Part shown: in pieces, positions 1 to 11,568 of the stretch
Position numbering within the stretch: position 1 is the first letter of the stretch
How the letters are laid out: each line of letters opens with the position of its first letter
Assembly: GCA_038496445.1 (NCBI GenBank)
Contig: JALMLS010000453.1
Span: 186,001 to 250,000, forward strand
Direction of reading: 5' to 3'
DNA from: Trichosphaerium sp. ATCC 40318
Taxonomy: Eukaryota > Discosea > Flabellinia > Trichosidae
DNA: 64,000 bases
Made by a program: the position numbers and the translations under genes
The notes under the pieces: model-generated
Told to the model about the DNA's origin: nothing
The model's database searches: none
What the model saw: the letters and a program-made list of their open reading frames with translations, nothing else

Positions 1-378
1 TAAATCCTACTTTACGTACTCCTTACAACTTCAAGTACAACGCAGCGAAAATTGTCAAAATTCATCGAATTTTGATGGTACTCAATTTACGAAATCATCA
101 CATGAAGTCATTACTGGACAATTTACTGACACGAACGATTTACATCTGGTCACTGGGAAAACTATCAATATGATATGTTTACTTTTGAAGTTTCTGAAGG
201 AACGAGAATAAATGATGGTCTTCATTTACAATATCACGTGCACTGTGCGAAAAAAATGCGAAAATATGTAAAAGTAGTACGACAAATCCAATCATATGGT
301 ATTCGCCATGATAATGAAATTAAGTTTTACTATCAGAGTTTCAAACAAACAAACAAATAACTGCTTTGGTTTGTGATA
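1..378. other. No supported gene at left edge
   Basis: There is an open frame at 175-360 (61 codons), but it shows no recognisable motif and no splice-linked partner. I see no other structure. A CACGTG palindrome lies near 235. Confidence 0.4.
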
Positions 379-2886
379 TGAGCGAGCCTGTTACGCTATC
401 TAAAGAGGACGAGCTTAGCTTGTTTCTCGAGAAATGTCAAATAAATAAGTCGTATGTACGTTCTACTAGGTTCACTAGTCACCATTACGCAATAGTGTTA
501 AAATAAGCGGTTAGGGAAAATTAAAAAGTGGTGATATCGTTGCTAGATTTCCAGAATGTCGCAATTTCCCTCGTTTAATATTCAAACAAGCAATTCCGTA
601 TGGTTGAAATTTTCTCGTACCGCAATACGCCATTTCCTTTAATTTACCTTCTAGCGTGAACTTACTTGTATCTCATGGTCATTTACGTGATCTAATACGA
701 TTTTCGTCAGACGACAAGTGGATTTACTTCCCAATAACAAATGGAGAGTTCAGATTATTGATTAAAATCAACAGGCTCAGTGGTGAGGTAATCAAGCCAT
801 CTTTGACAGCAATATATTTAATTTATCCAAAAAATCCCAACCTTCGCGACGTTGTCTTACGCCACATAGCTTGTTGTTGTACATGACTTGACATCTGATG
901 CTAATATTGGTTCTACTTCATTACACGCTATTGACGTCAACTATGGATACGTTGGTACTACGTAGTACAGAGTAGATACAGACTCACTATGTTTTTCAAA
1001 CATTTCAACTAAAAGTCGACTTGTTTGTAACTGCCGGCTGTTTCGTCTCACGTGCACTAGCGCTTATAACATCAAGGCGATTGGTGATACTCTCTGAAGA
1101 TAAGTCCGAGCACGTACCCTCATTTCTTTGTCCATCTTACTTATCGATAGAGTACTGTTCCATGAAGCTTTGGAGGGCGTGAATTCTCAAATAAACGGTG
1201 TCACGTTATGTAACACGGTAAAAAGGTTTTTATTTATGTTGCGGTTAATAGCGGTAATAGTAGTGTCTTAGGTATACCCACGTGTTCATTTAAAGGTTTT
1301 AAAACTCGTCTAGGGTATGAGATTTGTCCCAAAGAAGGAACAAATAAAATATCTCTTAGAAACATTCAAACCGTGGCATCACGTCATCAATCAGCTGCTA
1401 TATCATTTGGTAAGGTTTTAGATGTATTTGTATAGCATTATTTTGATCATTAAACTGACCTTTTGTGCGTTTAGGTGGTCCAAAGAATAGAAGTGTCGTA
1501 CGTTTGATGGGTTTTGGAGGGTGTATCTTTACTTGACTTAGAATATATGTCTAGACGGCTTTAAGCAGCCATGGATTGGTGAGCGCAAAGATGATGGTAC
1601 TTTAGTTGAAGATAAAGCAATGATGTTAGATTACACGGAGGTAAAACCTGTACGAAAGAAAAAAAAAGTTCTACAGTTTTCGTGTTTTTTTCAATTTCTG
1701 CTTTTTTGTTTTCCCTCCAATCCACTAGAATCTTGCGGTTTATTTCGCTGAAAAACTCAGTTCTTGTATTTCATGGTGGTAAAACTTTTAATGTTGTGTT
1801 TGATAGGATAGAGATATCAATTACTGGTCTATGATGTCATCATGGGACCCTACAGGAGATATGGTAGCAATTGGGTACGTAAATACTGTAAAAGAAAACG
1901 TGACAAGCTTTCTTTTTTTGAAACAAAAAAAACCTCACAAGTTTACCCGCCCTTCCCTTCTTACGTTTTTGTTTGCCAAATAGTTGCGAAAGTAGTGGTT
2001 ATCACGTGATAAGCAAAGCATTAAAAAAAATTATTCACACGTTGCCAAGCGGGCAAGTTCGCTGTTTAAAGTTTTCACCTAATCCAAACGTGCCGAGTAC
2101 GTTTATTTTATGTTCAATTTTTTGTTGAAACCAAAGTGTCGACATAATTGTACTCGTCAAATTGTCTTCCTCCTTAACCCTCGTAGTATTGGCATTACAA
2201 CACAATCAGTTGCGTATCGTAGAGACAGATAATTGGTCCTCTGTTAAACTTGACGGTGTAGTAAGCGAAGGACCGGGCGGCCACGCACGGAGGAGATTTA
2301 ATGTTAATTCTTTGACGTGGAATAGAGATGGAACAAAACTGTTAGTTGGTAAGCGAGATATCTCACTGTGTTTAATCTTTTTTCTTTTTTTTGTTCACTG
2401 CTTAGAAACACGTGTTATTGCTCATATTAAATATTTAACACGTGATAAACAAACCAGCATGTTTTTATTTATTTGTTAATGAACAGAAATATGCCATTTT
2501 AACTCTCGACTTTTTAGCGTTCTTGGGATGTATTGTTGAGTATAGCGTGCTTATAGGAGTACCCACATTGTGTGATATTTGCGTTACTTATGTAAGAAAG
2601 AATATAGAAGACGCTGAGAAGTATGGATGGCGGATGGATATTCTACCACCTGTACGAACAAAGAAAACACGCACTTTTTATTTGTTGTGATACAAAACGT
2701 TACTGTACTTTTACTGCACCCATATCATTTTTATTCTTATCCTGGTATTAGGATCTAGCTGAATCGTGTACATCCATAGTAAACAACAGTACTAACAGAG
2801 TGAGTTCAAAATCGTACAGACAGCCTGTTTTGTTCAAAACTTATTTAAAAAAAATTGTGAAATTCTGTTCCAATAAAAAGAACTGA
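379..2886 (+). CDS. WD40-like beta-propeller protein with C-terminal SOCS-type BC box
   Basis: Unnamed multi-exon gene, probably a ubiquitin-ligase adaptor. The proposed first exon opens MSEPVTLSKEDELSLFLEKC at 379. Later exons read VNLLVSHGHLRDLIRFSSDD (about 650-780), WSMMSSWDPTGDMVAIG (about 1815-1876), VRCLKFSPNPNVPS (to 2098) and VNSLTWNRDGTKLLVG (to about 2350), which is the hydrophobic/D-G-T cadence of degenerate WD blades. The last exons carry VPTLCDICVTYV and DILPP followed by DLAESC. TLCDICVTYV fits the elongin-binding BC-box pattern [APST]-L-x3-C-x3-[AILV], and LPP resembles the following SOCS motif. The first half (400-1560) is poorly resolved, so missing exons or decay there are possible. 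A stop follows at 2884-2886. Donors are often GTACG. Confidence 0.45.
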
Positions 2887-3283
2887 TCGTCAGATTGGTT
2901 TTATTCATGTCCAGATAAAAATAAGATATTCATGATAAATAAGATATTTTTATACATTGTGTCGGTTTTATTTCATAGTTATTATTTGTGTTTTTCGTGT
3001 AGTGTTACATTATGTACATATAAGTTTTTGTCCCAACGTTCAAAAAGATCGGAAGTTTAGTCCTGATGTTCGTTGTAGTATTCTCTTGTTTTACCCACCG
3101 TTTGTCCAGGCTCGGAATAACTCTAGCACGGCCCTTGCGCAAAGATGACGCACAAAATGAGCAGCCAATCATTTTTTTGCACTTTGAATTTTTACCGACG
3201 CAAGTCTAGCAGCATTTGATGTTGGCGCTTTGTACAAACTTATCAAGAATTGTTTGAGTCTAAGCTTTTATTTTCTAGTCTAT
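2887..3283. other. Convergent intergenic spacer
   Basis: This is AT-rich sequence between the 3' ends of two convergent genes. It holds an open frame at 2957-3148 without recognisable features. I see no RNA gene or repeat. Confidence 0.5.
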
Positions 3284-5082
3284 TTATTGTTGTATTCCTT
3301 TCTTCGTGATGCTAACATATCTTCGATGCCCACTCTTGAATCTTCTACACCATATACATCGAGATATGCTGTTGCAAAAAAGCTGTCTTTTAGATGTGTA
3401 CAATAAACCATTAGACGATTACCATGTACACCACAACTAAATTGGGTAATACACGGAATATCTGGACAATAGAAATCAATTTGTTTCCATTTAAGTGTAT
3501 CTGTTCAGAAACAATGTTAGTTGTAAGAAAAAAATGAGAATTTTTTATGTGGTGGATCCATGGCTTGTTTTTCTGGTTTCTGGGCGTTTTTGCTTTTTTC
3601 AGTTATTAGAGGAGTAAACTTACCAAAGTTAAATCGATACAAATCTTTATATAGGTCTTTACTATTCCATCCACCAAGTATGTACCTGTTAAGGAAATCA
3701 AAAATGTCTCAATAACAAAAAATGTTTAACTATGCATATTTTTTACTTGTAATTGCGGTATCTTACCATTTACCGTCGTACATAAACGAACGCATACGGG
3801 ATCTTCCTGAAGGTGCTATACCGTTCATCTTTACTATTTTCCACATGTATTTTCCTACCACTACTTTAGTGACAAGAAACGCTCCAGAGTAATCCCAAAA
3901 AAACCCAACCTCTCAAGAATTATTTTTGTTTTTTTCTGTTTTTTCTTTTTCATCGAAAATACTCACCTGATTTACTCAGATCCATAGACCACATATCACC
4001 AAAATACTCTCTTGCATTAGTACCACCGAACAAGAATATTTTATCTTTTCTAACAACCATACAGCTCCCTGTACAATGTAAGCTTTTTGAACACTTACCA
4101 TGGTGGAAATGTTTTTCTTCATTTTTTGGTAGCCGTACCACAACGTTGGCAAGGAGTTATTCCTTCAGGTGTTATAGATGTAAATGTGTTTGATTCAAAA
4201 TCATATAAACTAAGATCAGAAAAGAATTGTGGACCGTGTCCGTTCCATCCACCAAAAATAAACATTTTATCATTATAAAGAGCTGCTGCGTATGCGGATC
4301 TTGGAGAGGGAACGTCTCCTTTTGCAGTTTTAACGGATATACCATGTGTAGGAGAATCCAAATCAATCACTGATATATGATCGAGGTAGCTCAAGGATGA
4401 AATGCCGCCAAAAGACCACATTTTACCCTATGTGAAAAAAATAAGAAAACTCCGCCGGTTTAAGTCACTTCGTACCTGATAGACAATAGGTGTATTCTCT
4501 GCTACAATTATCCTTGGATGAATATGTATTATGTGCGTTTCCCATTCACACTGAGGTCTTAATAATCGCCACTCATTTTTCTCTAGACAGTGATTAGTTT
4601 GTAAGTTCAAAAAAAAAAAAACCCCATGAGAAATTGTTCATCAAAATATCACAATATCAATCTTACCGATAGAGTATTTGTACAAGTCACTATGCGTGCT
4701 ACCAATACGGGTCTCACTAGCCAATTTTGTACCTCCATATAAATAAAAACAACCTTTGTAAACCACTAGAAAGAGTAAGAAGATATTTGAAAAAAATGAC
4801 TAAGGCACAATACTATCCGTTTAAGTTGCGGCTTAAAAAAAACTGTATTCAGGTGCTGGTAAATAAAATAATACCTCCTGCCGCGTTTACAAGTTCCCTT
4901 GGGAAGTTCTTTGGCGTTTTACGCTGACTAAATACAGTTCGCGCCTTTTCTCCAATTGTACTATCTAAACAGAACGATACGCTCTTACGCTTCCATATAA
5001 ACGGTGTAGTAAACATTTCATACAACTTCTTGTTTACACGCAGAAGTCTCACCATAGACTTGATATCAAGTATCCTTAGCAT
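3284..5082 (-). CDS. F-box / kelch-repeat protein
   Basis: Probable SCF-type adaptor with a kelch beta-propeller for substrate binding. The start at 5082 opens MLRILDIKSMVRLLRVNKKL, followed by YEMFTTPFIWKR, which is the tail of an F-box-like helical segment. Further exons give kelch blades: KMWSFGGISSLSYLDHISVI, then GDVPSPRSAYAAALYNDKMF with IFGGWNG, then DKIFLFGGTNAREYFGDMW, and near the C-terminus YILGGWNSKDLYKDLYRFNF. The repeated 'hhhFGG' plus R-x-x-Y/S pattern is diagnostic of kelch. The last exon ends SRRKEYNN with a stop at 3284-3286. The F-box is divergent, so an SCF role is inferred; the kelch call is firm. At least six short introns interrupt it, unlike the LRR/MORN F-box genes nearby. 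Confidence 0.75.
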
Positions 5083-5939
5083 TGTTTAATAAGAATTTTG
5101 TACCCGTACTCTTAATTTACGTACTTTAAAATTTTATGCTGCAATTCATCAGGTACATCCTATAGCTACAATAAACGAACTGACAATGTAATGAAATATC
5201 GTACAGAAAACCCGGAAAGCGATGCCTCCATAATGCCTAAAACGAATACAATACTTTCTTTTTTTAGAAATAGATTGACTCTTAACACAACATTTCATGT
5301 GCTCATTGTCTACAAAGCAATAGCCCCTTTGGGGTGTTTGTCGAGCAATGTAGCCTAACGTTTTTCATTATGCGCGTACTGGAATTCGTACTGCACTTAA
5401 CACAAAATGATATGTTTGCGTTCTTCTCATTTTATTCTTGGTTTGTACATAATTCTCATGTTCTATTTCTATACAATACTAAATGAAGGGTGCCAAGCCT
5501 AGTTGCAATCATGCTTCGAAGAATTGTACTTTTGCACAACATCTCTTTACACGGCTTTGAGGCTAATAGTTGTATAAAGTTGAAAGTACACGGAAACATG
5601 GTTTGAGAAAGTGCCAGTACCTATTAGTAGTTGTACAATACAAGATTGTAGGGACTCTTTTCAATTTAAGCTGCGGCTTGGCCTGCCAATAGTGAAATAT
5701 TTCAAATATTTGTCCTGTGGTGGAAGCAAATGGAGGAAAAGTCAACCGTGGTATCAAATGTTGGACACAAAACTTAAAAAAACCAGTCTCACTCGTTAAA
5801 CAGATCGTCTAAACATAACTTGTTGTGATATAGTTCTACATGATGAGCCAAAGGTAAGCCTACAGATTGAAGTTAAACCCACTATTTTATTCCTACAAGA
5901 CTTCTGACGAAAACGGTTGAGTACATTCTAAAAGCTATA
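5083..5939. other. Intergenic, no supported gene
   Basis: This is divergent-side spacer upstream of the kelch gene. Two overlapping antisense open frames (about 5563-5799) have no motif or splice partner. I see nothing else. Confidence 0.4.
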
Positions 5940-6440
5940 TTAAACTGTTTTCTTGTCTCTTCTCGTTCTGAGTCTAGACTGTATTGCTAGTACTTCAACC
6001 TTCAGTTTACCAACTTTATACCATTCTTTGTACTCTCCAGCAAGAACGCCATCAATGTAGTTACACTTCTTCTTTAGTTTACCATTCTCGTACCACTCCT
6101 TGAACTCTCCATGTAAATTTCCTTGGACGTAATAGCACTCCTGAATAAGTATACCATTTCGAAGCCATTTTTTGAACACTCCACTAGGTTGGCCATGTAT
6201 CCAGTACTCTTGTTGTAATATTCGTGTAACTCTATTGCGATAACTGCATCTCAACCATTTGCCATGTTTTTTCAAGTCAGCATCAAATCTAGTGGTCATT
6301 GCTGTGTGCTTTGAAAGAAGAGGCCAGGTTAAATGTAGTTTGTTATCCAAGTCGAAAATACAAAGGTGTAGCTCAAAAGGAAGACGTAATAGGTGGGGAA
6401 GATATGGTATTGATGATTTATCTGTTTGGTTTGTCATCAT
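5940..6440 (-). CDS. F-box-like / MORN-like repeat protein
   Basis: Short single-exon member of a five-gene family here. The open frame extends upstream with a TTG, but the first ATG pair is at 6440 (MMTNQTDKSS). An F-box-like segment follows (HLLRLPFELHLCIFDLDNKL), then the family signature TRFDADLKKHGKWLRC. After it come about four 23-residue repeats of the form NGKLKKKCNYIDGVLAGEYK, with the W-Y-x-N-G core (MORN_2/YwqK-type). The C-terminus is basic (RLRTRRDKKTV). Repeat function is unknown; in this family such repeats probably form an extended beta surface. F-box plus repeats suggests a substrate adaptor, which is inference. Confidence 0.75.
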   Translation of the reverse strand: MMTNQTDKSSIPYLPHLLRLPFELHLCIFDLDNKLHLTWPLLSKHTAMTTRFDADLKKHGKWLRCSYRNRVTRILQQEYWIHGQPSGVFKKWLRNGILIQECYYVQGNLHGEFKEWYENGKLKKKCNYIDGVLAGEYKEWYKVGKLKVEVLAIQSRLRTRRDKKTV

Positions 6441-7895
6441 TAGATGTGGTGCCTTTTTGTTTAGTATCAAATTGATTAGAGCTTCGTTTGACTACAAAAT
6501 AGGCTGTCTTCTGTAAAAATATTGCGCAAAAAGCCTGTGAGTAGCGCATTTTCTTCGAAGGAGAACGTGTGACAAAGGGTACGCAATAATGTAAACCCCA
6601 TTGACAGCTTGTTTTAATGACAATTGTATCACGTGCACAATAAGTCAAGGTACTTTAAGTCGAGCATAACTTTGCACCTAAAAAGTCTGCAAAATGCAAC
6701 AAAAGTGTCTGAGCGTATTAAATACTGTACAATAGCACACAATAGACCTGGATCGAAAACATGACTACTATTGGAGTACCATTTAATCGAGTCAAAAACA
6801 TGCCAGATGACTGCTACTTCAACGATCTAATATTAATGAAGCAAACTTGCCCTCTGTTATTACTTGACTTTCTTCAACGTCTCCCTGACGCAGCGTCAGG
6901 ATTTTTATTGTTGGTGTGGTAAATGATTATGGCAGCATATTACTTACTGTTTCTCTTTCGTTACAAACTAAAATTGTTTTTTTTTTGAAATTGTTAGAAC
7001 CTATCTTTTCTCAATCCTACTACTAATTCGCAATTCTCTAGACAAGGATTGGGAGGAAGACATCAATGTCTAGTGACCCTAAAGCAACCGTTTATGTTGT
7101 TTTTACTAGCCAAAACAGCATACAAGTTACATTTGTTTATATAATAAAAGGTTGTCCATTCCAAATTTTTGTTTTTCGATAAGTTTAGATTGGACTTGAA
7201 ATGGGGGAAGTGGGTTTTGTTCTTGTTCGTCGCTTGTCATTGTTAATCAAGTTGCTACTTTGCTGTTATGTTTGGTATGCCAATAGAGTAGAGTCGGGTT
7301 GTTCCACCCTGTTCAAACACGTGAAATAATCTATATTCATTCATAAAGTACATCTTAGGTGCCCGAACTGATCACTGTAACCTTTTTATCAGAATGGTTA
7401 ACGCAACGTGATATCTAGTAAGTACAACTGACTAGTCTTTGAGCTTAGGCATCTTGAATAAAAAGGCTCATTTAATAAAGGCAGAGTTTAATCAAAATAC
7501 AGCTTTTTTTTTTGTGCAGTCCAACAACCCAAAGTACTTTTGTGTGCTTTGCTCACATGAACGACTTCAAAAACCACAACCAAATCAGTGTAATGATAAA
7601 CAGGTTGTAAATTTTACCTTCGCAGATTTTCACGCCTAGGCATTGGCCTTTTAAAAGAAAAAGTTTAGAACTCAGGTTTTTGAAAACTAGATTTTTTTTG
7701 CAGGTTTGTAGTAAGTTCTAAACTCTCACGTTATTTACTTCCTGAAGCAATAATATACCTCCTGGGACGGTACAATCATATCATAAAGGCCCGAATCCTA
7801 AACATACGAGAAGAATACGTCAGCAATTAAATGAATACAAGTCCATCAACCCGAACAAATAATAGACACAGTTTCTACAAACCGCAACGCACAAC
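6441..7895. other. Long intergenic region with one short ORF
   Basis: Mostly non-coding. An ATG at 6761 opens a 53-codon frame (MTTIGVPFNRVKNMPDDCYF...) ending with TAA at 6920-6922. It has no family match I know and could be a first exon, since its stop overlaps a GTAAAT donor-like site. It contains a perfect 17-bp palindrome at 6884-6900. The rest, including open frames near 7439-7639, shows nothing I can support. Confidence 0.35.
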
Positions 7896-8543
7896 ATGTC
7901 CACAACCTCTCTAATACTTCTCTCAATAATATTTGCTGTAGTATTTCAATCAACAGCTCAAAATCCGCAACCACAGCGAGCGCTGACGATCTTTGTAAGC
8001 TTGACGTCGCCCACAGCAACAGAATCAAACTGGCAAAGACTCATGAACAGTATCGCTCAAAAAATTGATAAAGAAGCGGAATACGGAACGCTTATTTCTC
8101 TAAACATCGTTTGTGATACGATAAACAGAGAAGGAAGCTTTCAAAATGAAGAATACAACGAACTTACAAAGCCAGCCATTCTTGCCCACTTTGCCAATGC
8201 TCGTTATGTAGGCTGTGGTATGGATCTTGAAATTGAAGGTGCACTTGAGTACACTTTACAGAACTCCCCTCCTGGTGTAGATCATGTTTTAGCTATCATA
8301 AGTGGTGTTTTCAACGAGCCTCATGATGTTCATCATCTCGCTCCAGCTGTTCATGCACATGGGATAAGGGTTGTTGTTATTGGTGTAGGAGATGGGCTCA
8401 AGTGGCAGAATGGTAACCCAAAAGGATGTGTTTGTCAAGACAAAGTATTGGGATGCTTGATGTTAAATCCAGTAACAGATTTCAGTTGCGAAAGAGGCTA
8501 TAGAATAGCAACAAAATCAGGTAACACCTGGTGGTGGTATTAA
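7896..8543 (+). CDS. Secreted von Willebrand factor A-like protein
   Basis: Single-exon protein of 215 residues. The N-terminus (MSTTSLILLSIIFAVVFQST then AQNP) is a clear signal peptide. The body reads as a vWA/Rossmann fold: strand 1 ALTIFVSLTSPTATESNW, a central stretch DHVLAIISGVFNEPHDVHHL, then AHGIRVVVIGVGDG, the typical 'GI-x-V-hxx-IGVG' strand of vWA domains. The metal-binding DxSxS motif expected in strand 1 is not present (SLTSPT instead), so metal-dependent ligand binding is doubtful. C-terminal cysteines (CVCQDKVLGC) may form disulphides. It may continue past a GTAACA donor-like site at 8521, because the end (SGNTWWWY) is odd. Probably extracellular or cell-surface. Confidence 0.62.
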   Translation: MSTTSLILLSIIFAVVFQSTAQNPQPQRALTIFVSLTSPTATESNWQRLMNSIAQKIDKEAEYGTLISLNIVCDTINREGSFQNEEYNELTKPAILAHFANARYVGCGMDLEIEGALEYTLQNSPPGVDHVLAIISGVFNEPHDVHHLAPAVHAHGIRVVVIGVGDGLKWQNGNPKGCVCQDKVLGCLMLNPVTDFSCERGYRIATKSGNTWWWY

Positions 8544-9275
8544 TAACATTGGAAACTTCTGTAGAATTAAAAAAAAAACAAGTTTATTTGTATCGGTTTA
8601 ATCAATTCTTGAACGTTAGAAGTATGGTTTGTTTTGATGATTACAACGCAAATATTGTAACTACCTCAGTACCGTGTGGTTTTTCTACTAGTATCACACT
8701 CACTTTACTAATATACCTTCGCTGTATCAATGATAGCATTACATAGAGGGAGTAGTTTTGGCAATTTTCTCATTTGTTACGTACACGGACCAATACAGTA
8801 AGAAGGCACAAACCAATCGATTTTAATTGGGCAGTGTCAAAGTTATCAAAGAAAAGCAAAAAGTAGACTAAATGTTATGCTCGTGTAACACGCAAATAAC
8901 AGTATCGTATCTGATTGTTGGAAATAATCTGATCACGTGTTGTTTCAAAACACTCTTACACAATTTTCTTGAGTACATCATATTCATTGTGAGATGCCTA
9001 TAGCCGTTGTTCTCCTCTAGATTGTTGATTTTTACAATGACTTAAGCTTATTGCACTAACTGTACAGATTGATTTTTTGTTATTCATTCGCAAAATGATA
9101 CAATCACTCATGGCAGAAGAATATACTAAAAATGTGCGTTGTTTCAAAGTTCAGCAAAGAATATTAGTTGCTGATTGAAAACTGTTCATAAAAAAAAAAG
9201 TTAATCAGTCAACCAATCAATCATTTTACTCATTTATTTCGGGAAACAACACAAGCAACAATACGTCTTTAAGCG
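8544..9275. other. Intergenic, no supported gene
   Basis: AT-rich spacer. An open frame at 8531-8746 overlaps the end of the vWA gene and has no features. A CACGTG lies near 8935. Confidence 0.4.
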
Positions 9276-10080
9276 ATGGAATACTATACACAAGTATCAT
9301 ATCATGAGGAACAAGAAACCACGACATCCAATTATGAAGAGCTTTTGAGTTACTACTCTGAAAAGGTATTTCGTGATATCCCAGGAAATGCTAATTACAC
9401 ATCTATGAGTACGTTGCCTAGTAATTCAATCTTTATCCAGATTGTAATACTCGTATTGATAGGTTCAGAGGACTACTATATATGCTTTTTAACAATGAAA
9501 GTGATAGTCCACTTTTTTAGAGAGGAACTCGAGAGAAAAAAAAATAACGTTCAAGAGAAGCGTATGTTTCATAACCCACTTTTTGTTTTCAATCAATCAA
9601 AATATTTCAAGCTGATTTTTTCTTGTAGCTCACGGATACCAGATACATCACATGTGCGCACATATAGGCATCTTCGACAAAGTTGTAAGGCATGTGAAGG
9701 ATCTAGAAAAAGCAATATCACAGAATGGGGGAAAAGCGTGTAGCTTCTCTGTTCGTGACAATATCAGACATTACACCCGAAATAGATGGCACTACCTCCG
9801 TGAATCTTACAGATGCAGTTTTGGACCTGATACTGTACCTCTCTTGTTTACAGCAGATCAATTTATTGCTGTAGCCGGATTGCTCCCTGCAAGAACTTGG
9901 TACAAGATATTATGTGATATTACAGTGGAGAATAAGTACAGCATTGGCTACTTTGTGCCAATGGCATGCGAAGATATCAGCGCTAATAAAGAACCAAATA
10001 AGACCATCCTCCATCTGCGATCTAAGGCCTTTGCACATCATAACTTGAAATATAGCTCAGCCAAGACTGAGAACATGTAG
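9276..10080 (+). CDS. Hypothetical protein, at least two exons
   Basis: I do not recognise this protein. The start at 9276 opens MEYYTQVSYHEEQETTTSNY, an acidic N-terminus. The splicing around 9409-9520 is ambiguous (a GTACG donor at 9410 and several acceptors). An exon with ELERKKNNVQEK then joins across an intron ending at about 9629 to HGYQIHHMCAHIGIFDKVV. The C-terminal exon is a continuous 140-residue frame rich in aromatic and basic residues (NIRHYTRNRWHYLRESYRC) and ends SSAKTENM. No signal peptide, membrane segment or catalytic motif is visible. It is likely real, because a long open last exon follows a good acceptor. Confidence 0.5.
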
Positions 10081-10788
10081 TTATTTCAATATGACATGAC
10101 AAGAATGTACAAGTTTATGTTTTGTAACAATAAAAACCAAGGCAATAAGAGAGTCGTTGTTGGTGTACTGTCACAGATCTGTCTATTCTGTTCAAAAGTC
10201 TAACCTGTAAGTCATATATCAGGAAACCATTAGTAATCTGACATCAGTTTGTTAGCTAGTAGCTACTCGAATTATGAGAGTGGAGCAAGCAAATTGTGCA
10301 AGCAGTGATCACTAATTGGCGAGAAAGAATGGGTATAGCCATGTGATCCGCCATGCCTTTACATAGGAAATATTTGAGTATGGGCTTCAACTAAGGCCTG
10401 TACTCCTTGCAGATTGAGCTAGTATACACGTCAACTGTCTTGTGGCTTTTTGGGTAGCATCAAATTTAACGAAATTTCATCAGCTGGTACAATTTTCCGT
10501 AAAAAGGTCTTAGAAGGTCAGCGTCCACAGAATTCGTTTGTTGATGTTGTACGTGTTGGGTGATGTCCAAGTTTGCTAGTAAGGTATGTACTTGCCGTAA
10601 TTTACATAAACAGCCTCAAACAACCCTTTTTGCTGTAAATTTTGAACGTATACGCAATTTAGGCGTACTCTCGTGCTTAAAAAGTCGTTTTGAAAGCTTA
10701 TAGCTTCGAATTCATTTATTTAATGTCTCACGACTTTTTACTTGTGCTTTCAGCCAAAACTAAGTTTGAACTCATTCATGTTTAGCAA
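10081..10788. other. Intergenic, no supported gene
   Basis: A polyadenylation-like AATAAA follows the upstream gene at about 10128. I see nothing else: no long frame, repeat or RNA gene. Confidence 0.45.
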
Positions 10789-11568
10789 ATGAATAAAAGA
10801 ACGATTACAAACGCATGCTCCCTTACATTGCTCTCACTTCCTTGTGAACTTCAACAGTACATAAGCACTTTTGATGTTGAGGCATTCACAAAGTTCCACA
10901 CTCTTTCAAAAAGAGCAGCAGTCAATACACACTTCGATGAAGGATTAAAGAGGAAAGGAAAATGGATAAGATGGTACAAAAGTGGAAAAGTAAAAGGTCA
11001 TATCTATACAACAGGACTATCTAGAATTTGGTATGAGAGTGGAAACCTAAGGGCACAATATATGAATGTTGAAGGTAAGGTGAATGGCGAGTTCAAGTGT
11101 TGGTATGAGAATGGAAATCTTAAGGAACAAACTTATTGGGGTAATGGTAAACAAAATGGTGAAACAAAGAAATGGTTTGAGGGTGGACAACTTGATGTAC
11201 AGGCCATGATGATTGATGGTGAGCAAAATGGTGTACAAAAAGAGTGGTACAAAAACGGACAGCTTAAGGAACAGAGCATGTGGGTTGATGGTAAGATACA
11301 TGGTGAACTCAAAAGATGGTATGAAAATGGACAACTCATGCAACAAAGCATGTGGGTAGATAACAAAAAAACCGGTGAATCTAAAGAGTGGTATGAAGGT
11401 GGACAACTTAAGAGACAGAGCATGTGGGTTGATAATAAAATACATGGTGAATATAAAAGATGGTTTAAAAATGGGCAACTTATGGAACTCAGTATGTGGG
11501 TTAATGGTAAACAAGATGGTGTACACACGGTATGGTTTGAAAATGGACAAATACTCAAATTAGCCTGA
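10789..11568 (+). CDS. F-box-like / MORN-like repeat protein
   Basis: Best-preserved single-exon member of the family, 259 residues. It starts MNKRTITNACSLTLLSLPCE with an F-box-like LPCELQQYISTFDV, then TKFHTLSKRAAVNTHFDEGL, the family linker. About nine 23-residue repeats follow, for example NGQLKEQSMWVDGKIHGELK, with W-Y-E-N-G-Q-L as the core. Adjacent repeats are very similar to each other, which suggests recent internal duplication. The regularity also makes long open frames on the opposite strand, which are shadows. The gene is intronless while its next neighbour downstream is split by many introns. Function is inferred only: an adaptor with a repeat-built binding surface. Confidence 0.85.
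   Translation: MNKRTITNACSLTLLSLPCELQQYISTFDVEAFTKFHTLSKRAAVNTHFDEGLKRKGKWIRWYKSGKVKGHIYTTGLSRIWYESGNLRAQYMNVEGKVNGEFKCWYENGNLKEQTYWGNGKQNGETKKWFEGGQLDVQAMMIDGEQNGVQKEWYKNGQLKEQSMWVDGKIHGELKRWYENGQLMQQSMWVDNKKTGESKEWYEGGQLKRQSMWVDNKIHGEYKRWFKNGQLMELSMWVNGKQDGVHTVWFENGQILKLA

Noticed and set aside
1764-1811. An apparent 28-nt ultra-short intron at 1779-1806
   Set aside because: Using it gives a stop in the next exon; a donor at 1764 and an acceptor ending at about 1811 give a normal 48-nt intron and keep the frame.
11047-11558. Long minus-strand open frames opposite the MORN-like gene
   Set aside because: They are produced by the regular 69-nt repeat of the + strand gene; their translation is Leu/Ile/Phe-rich monotone without family features.
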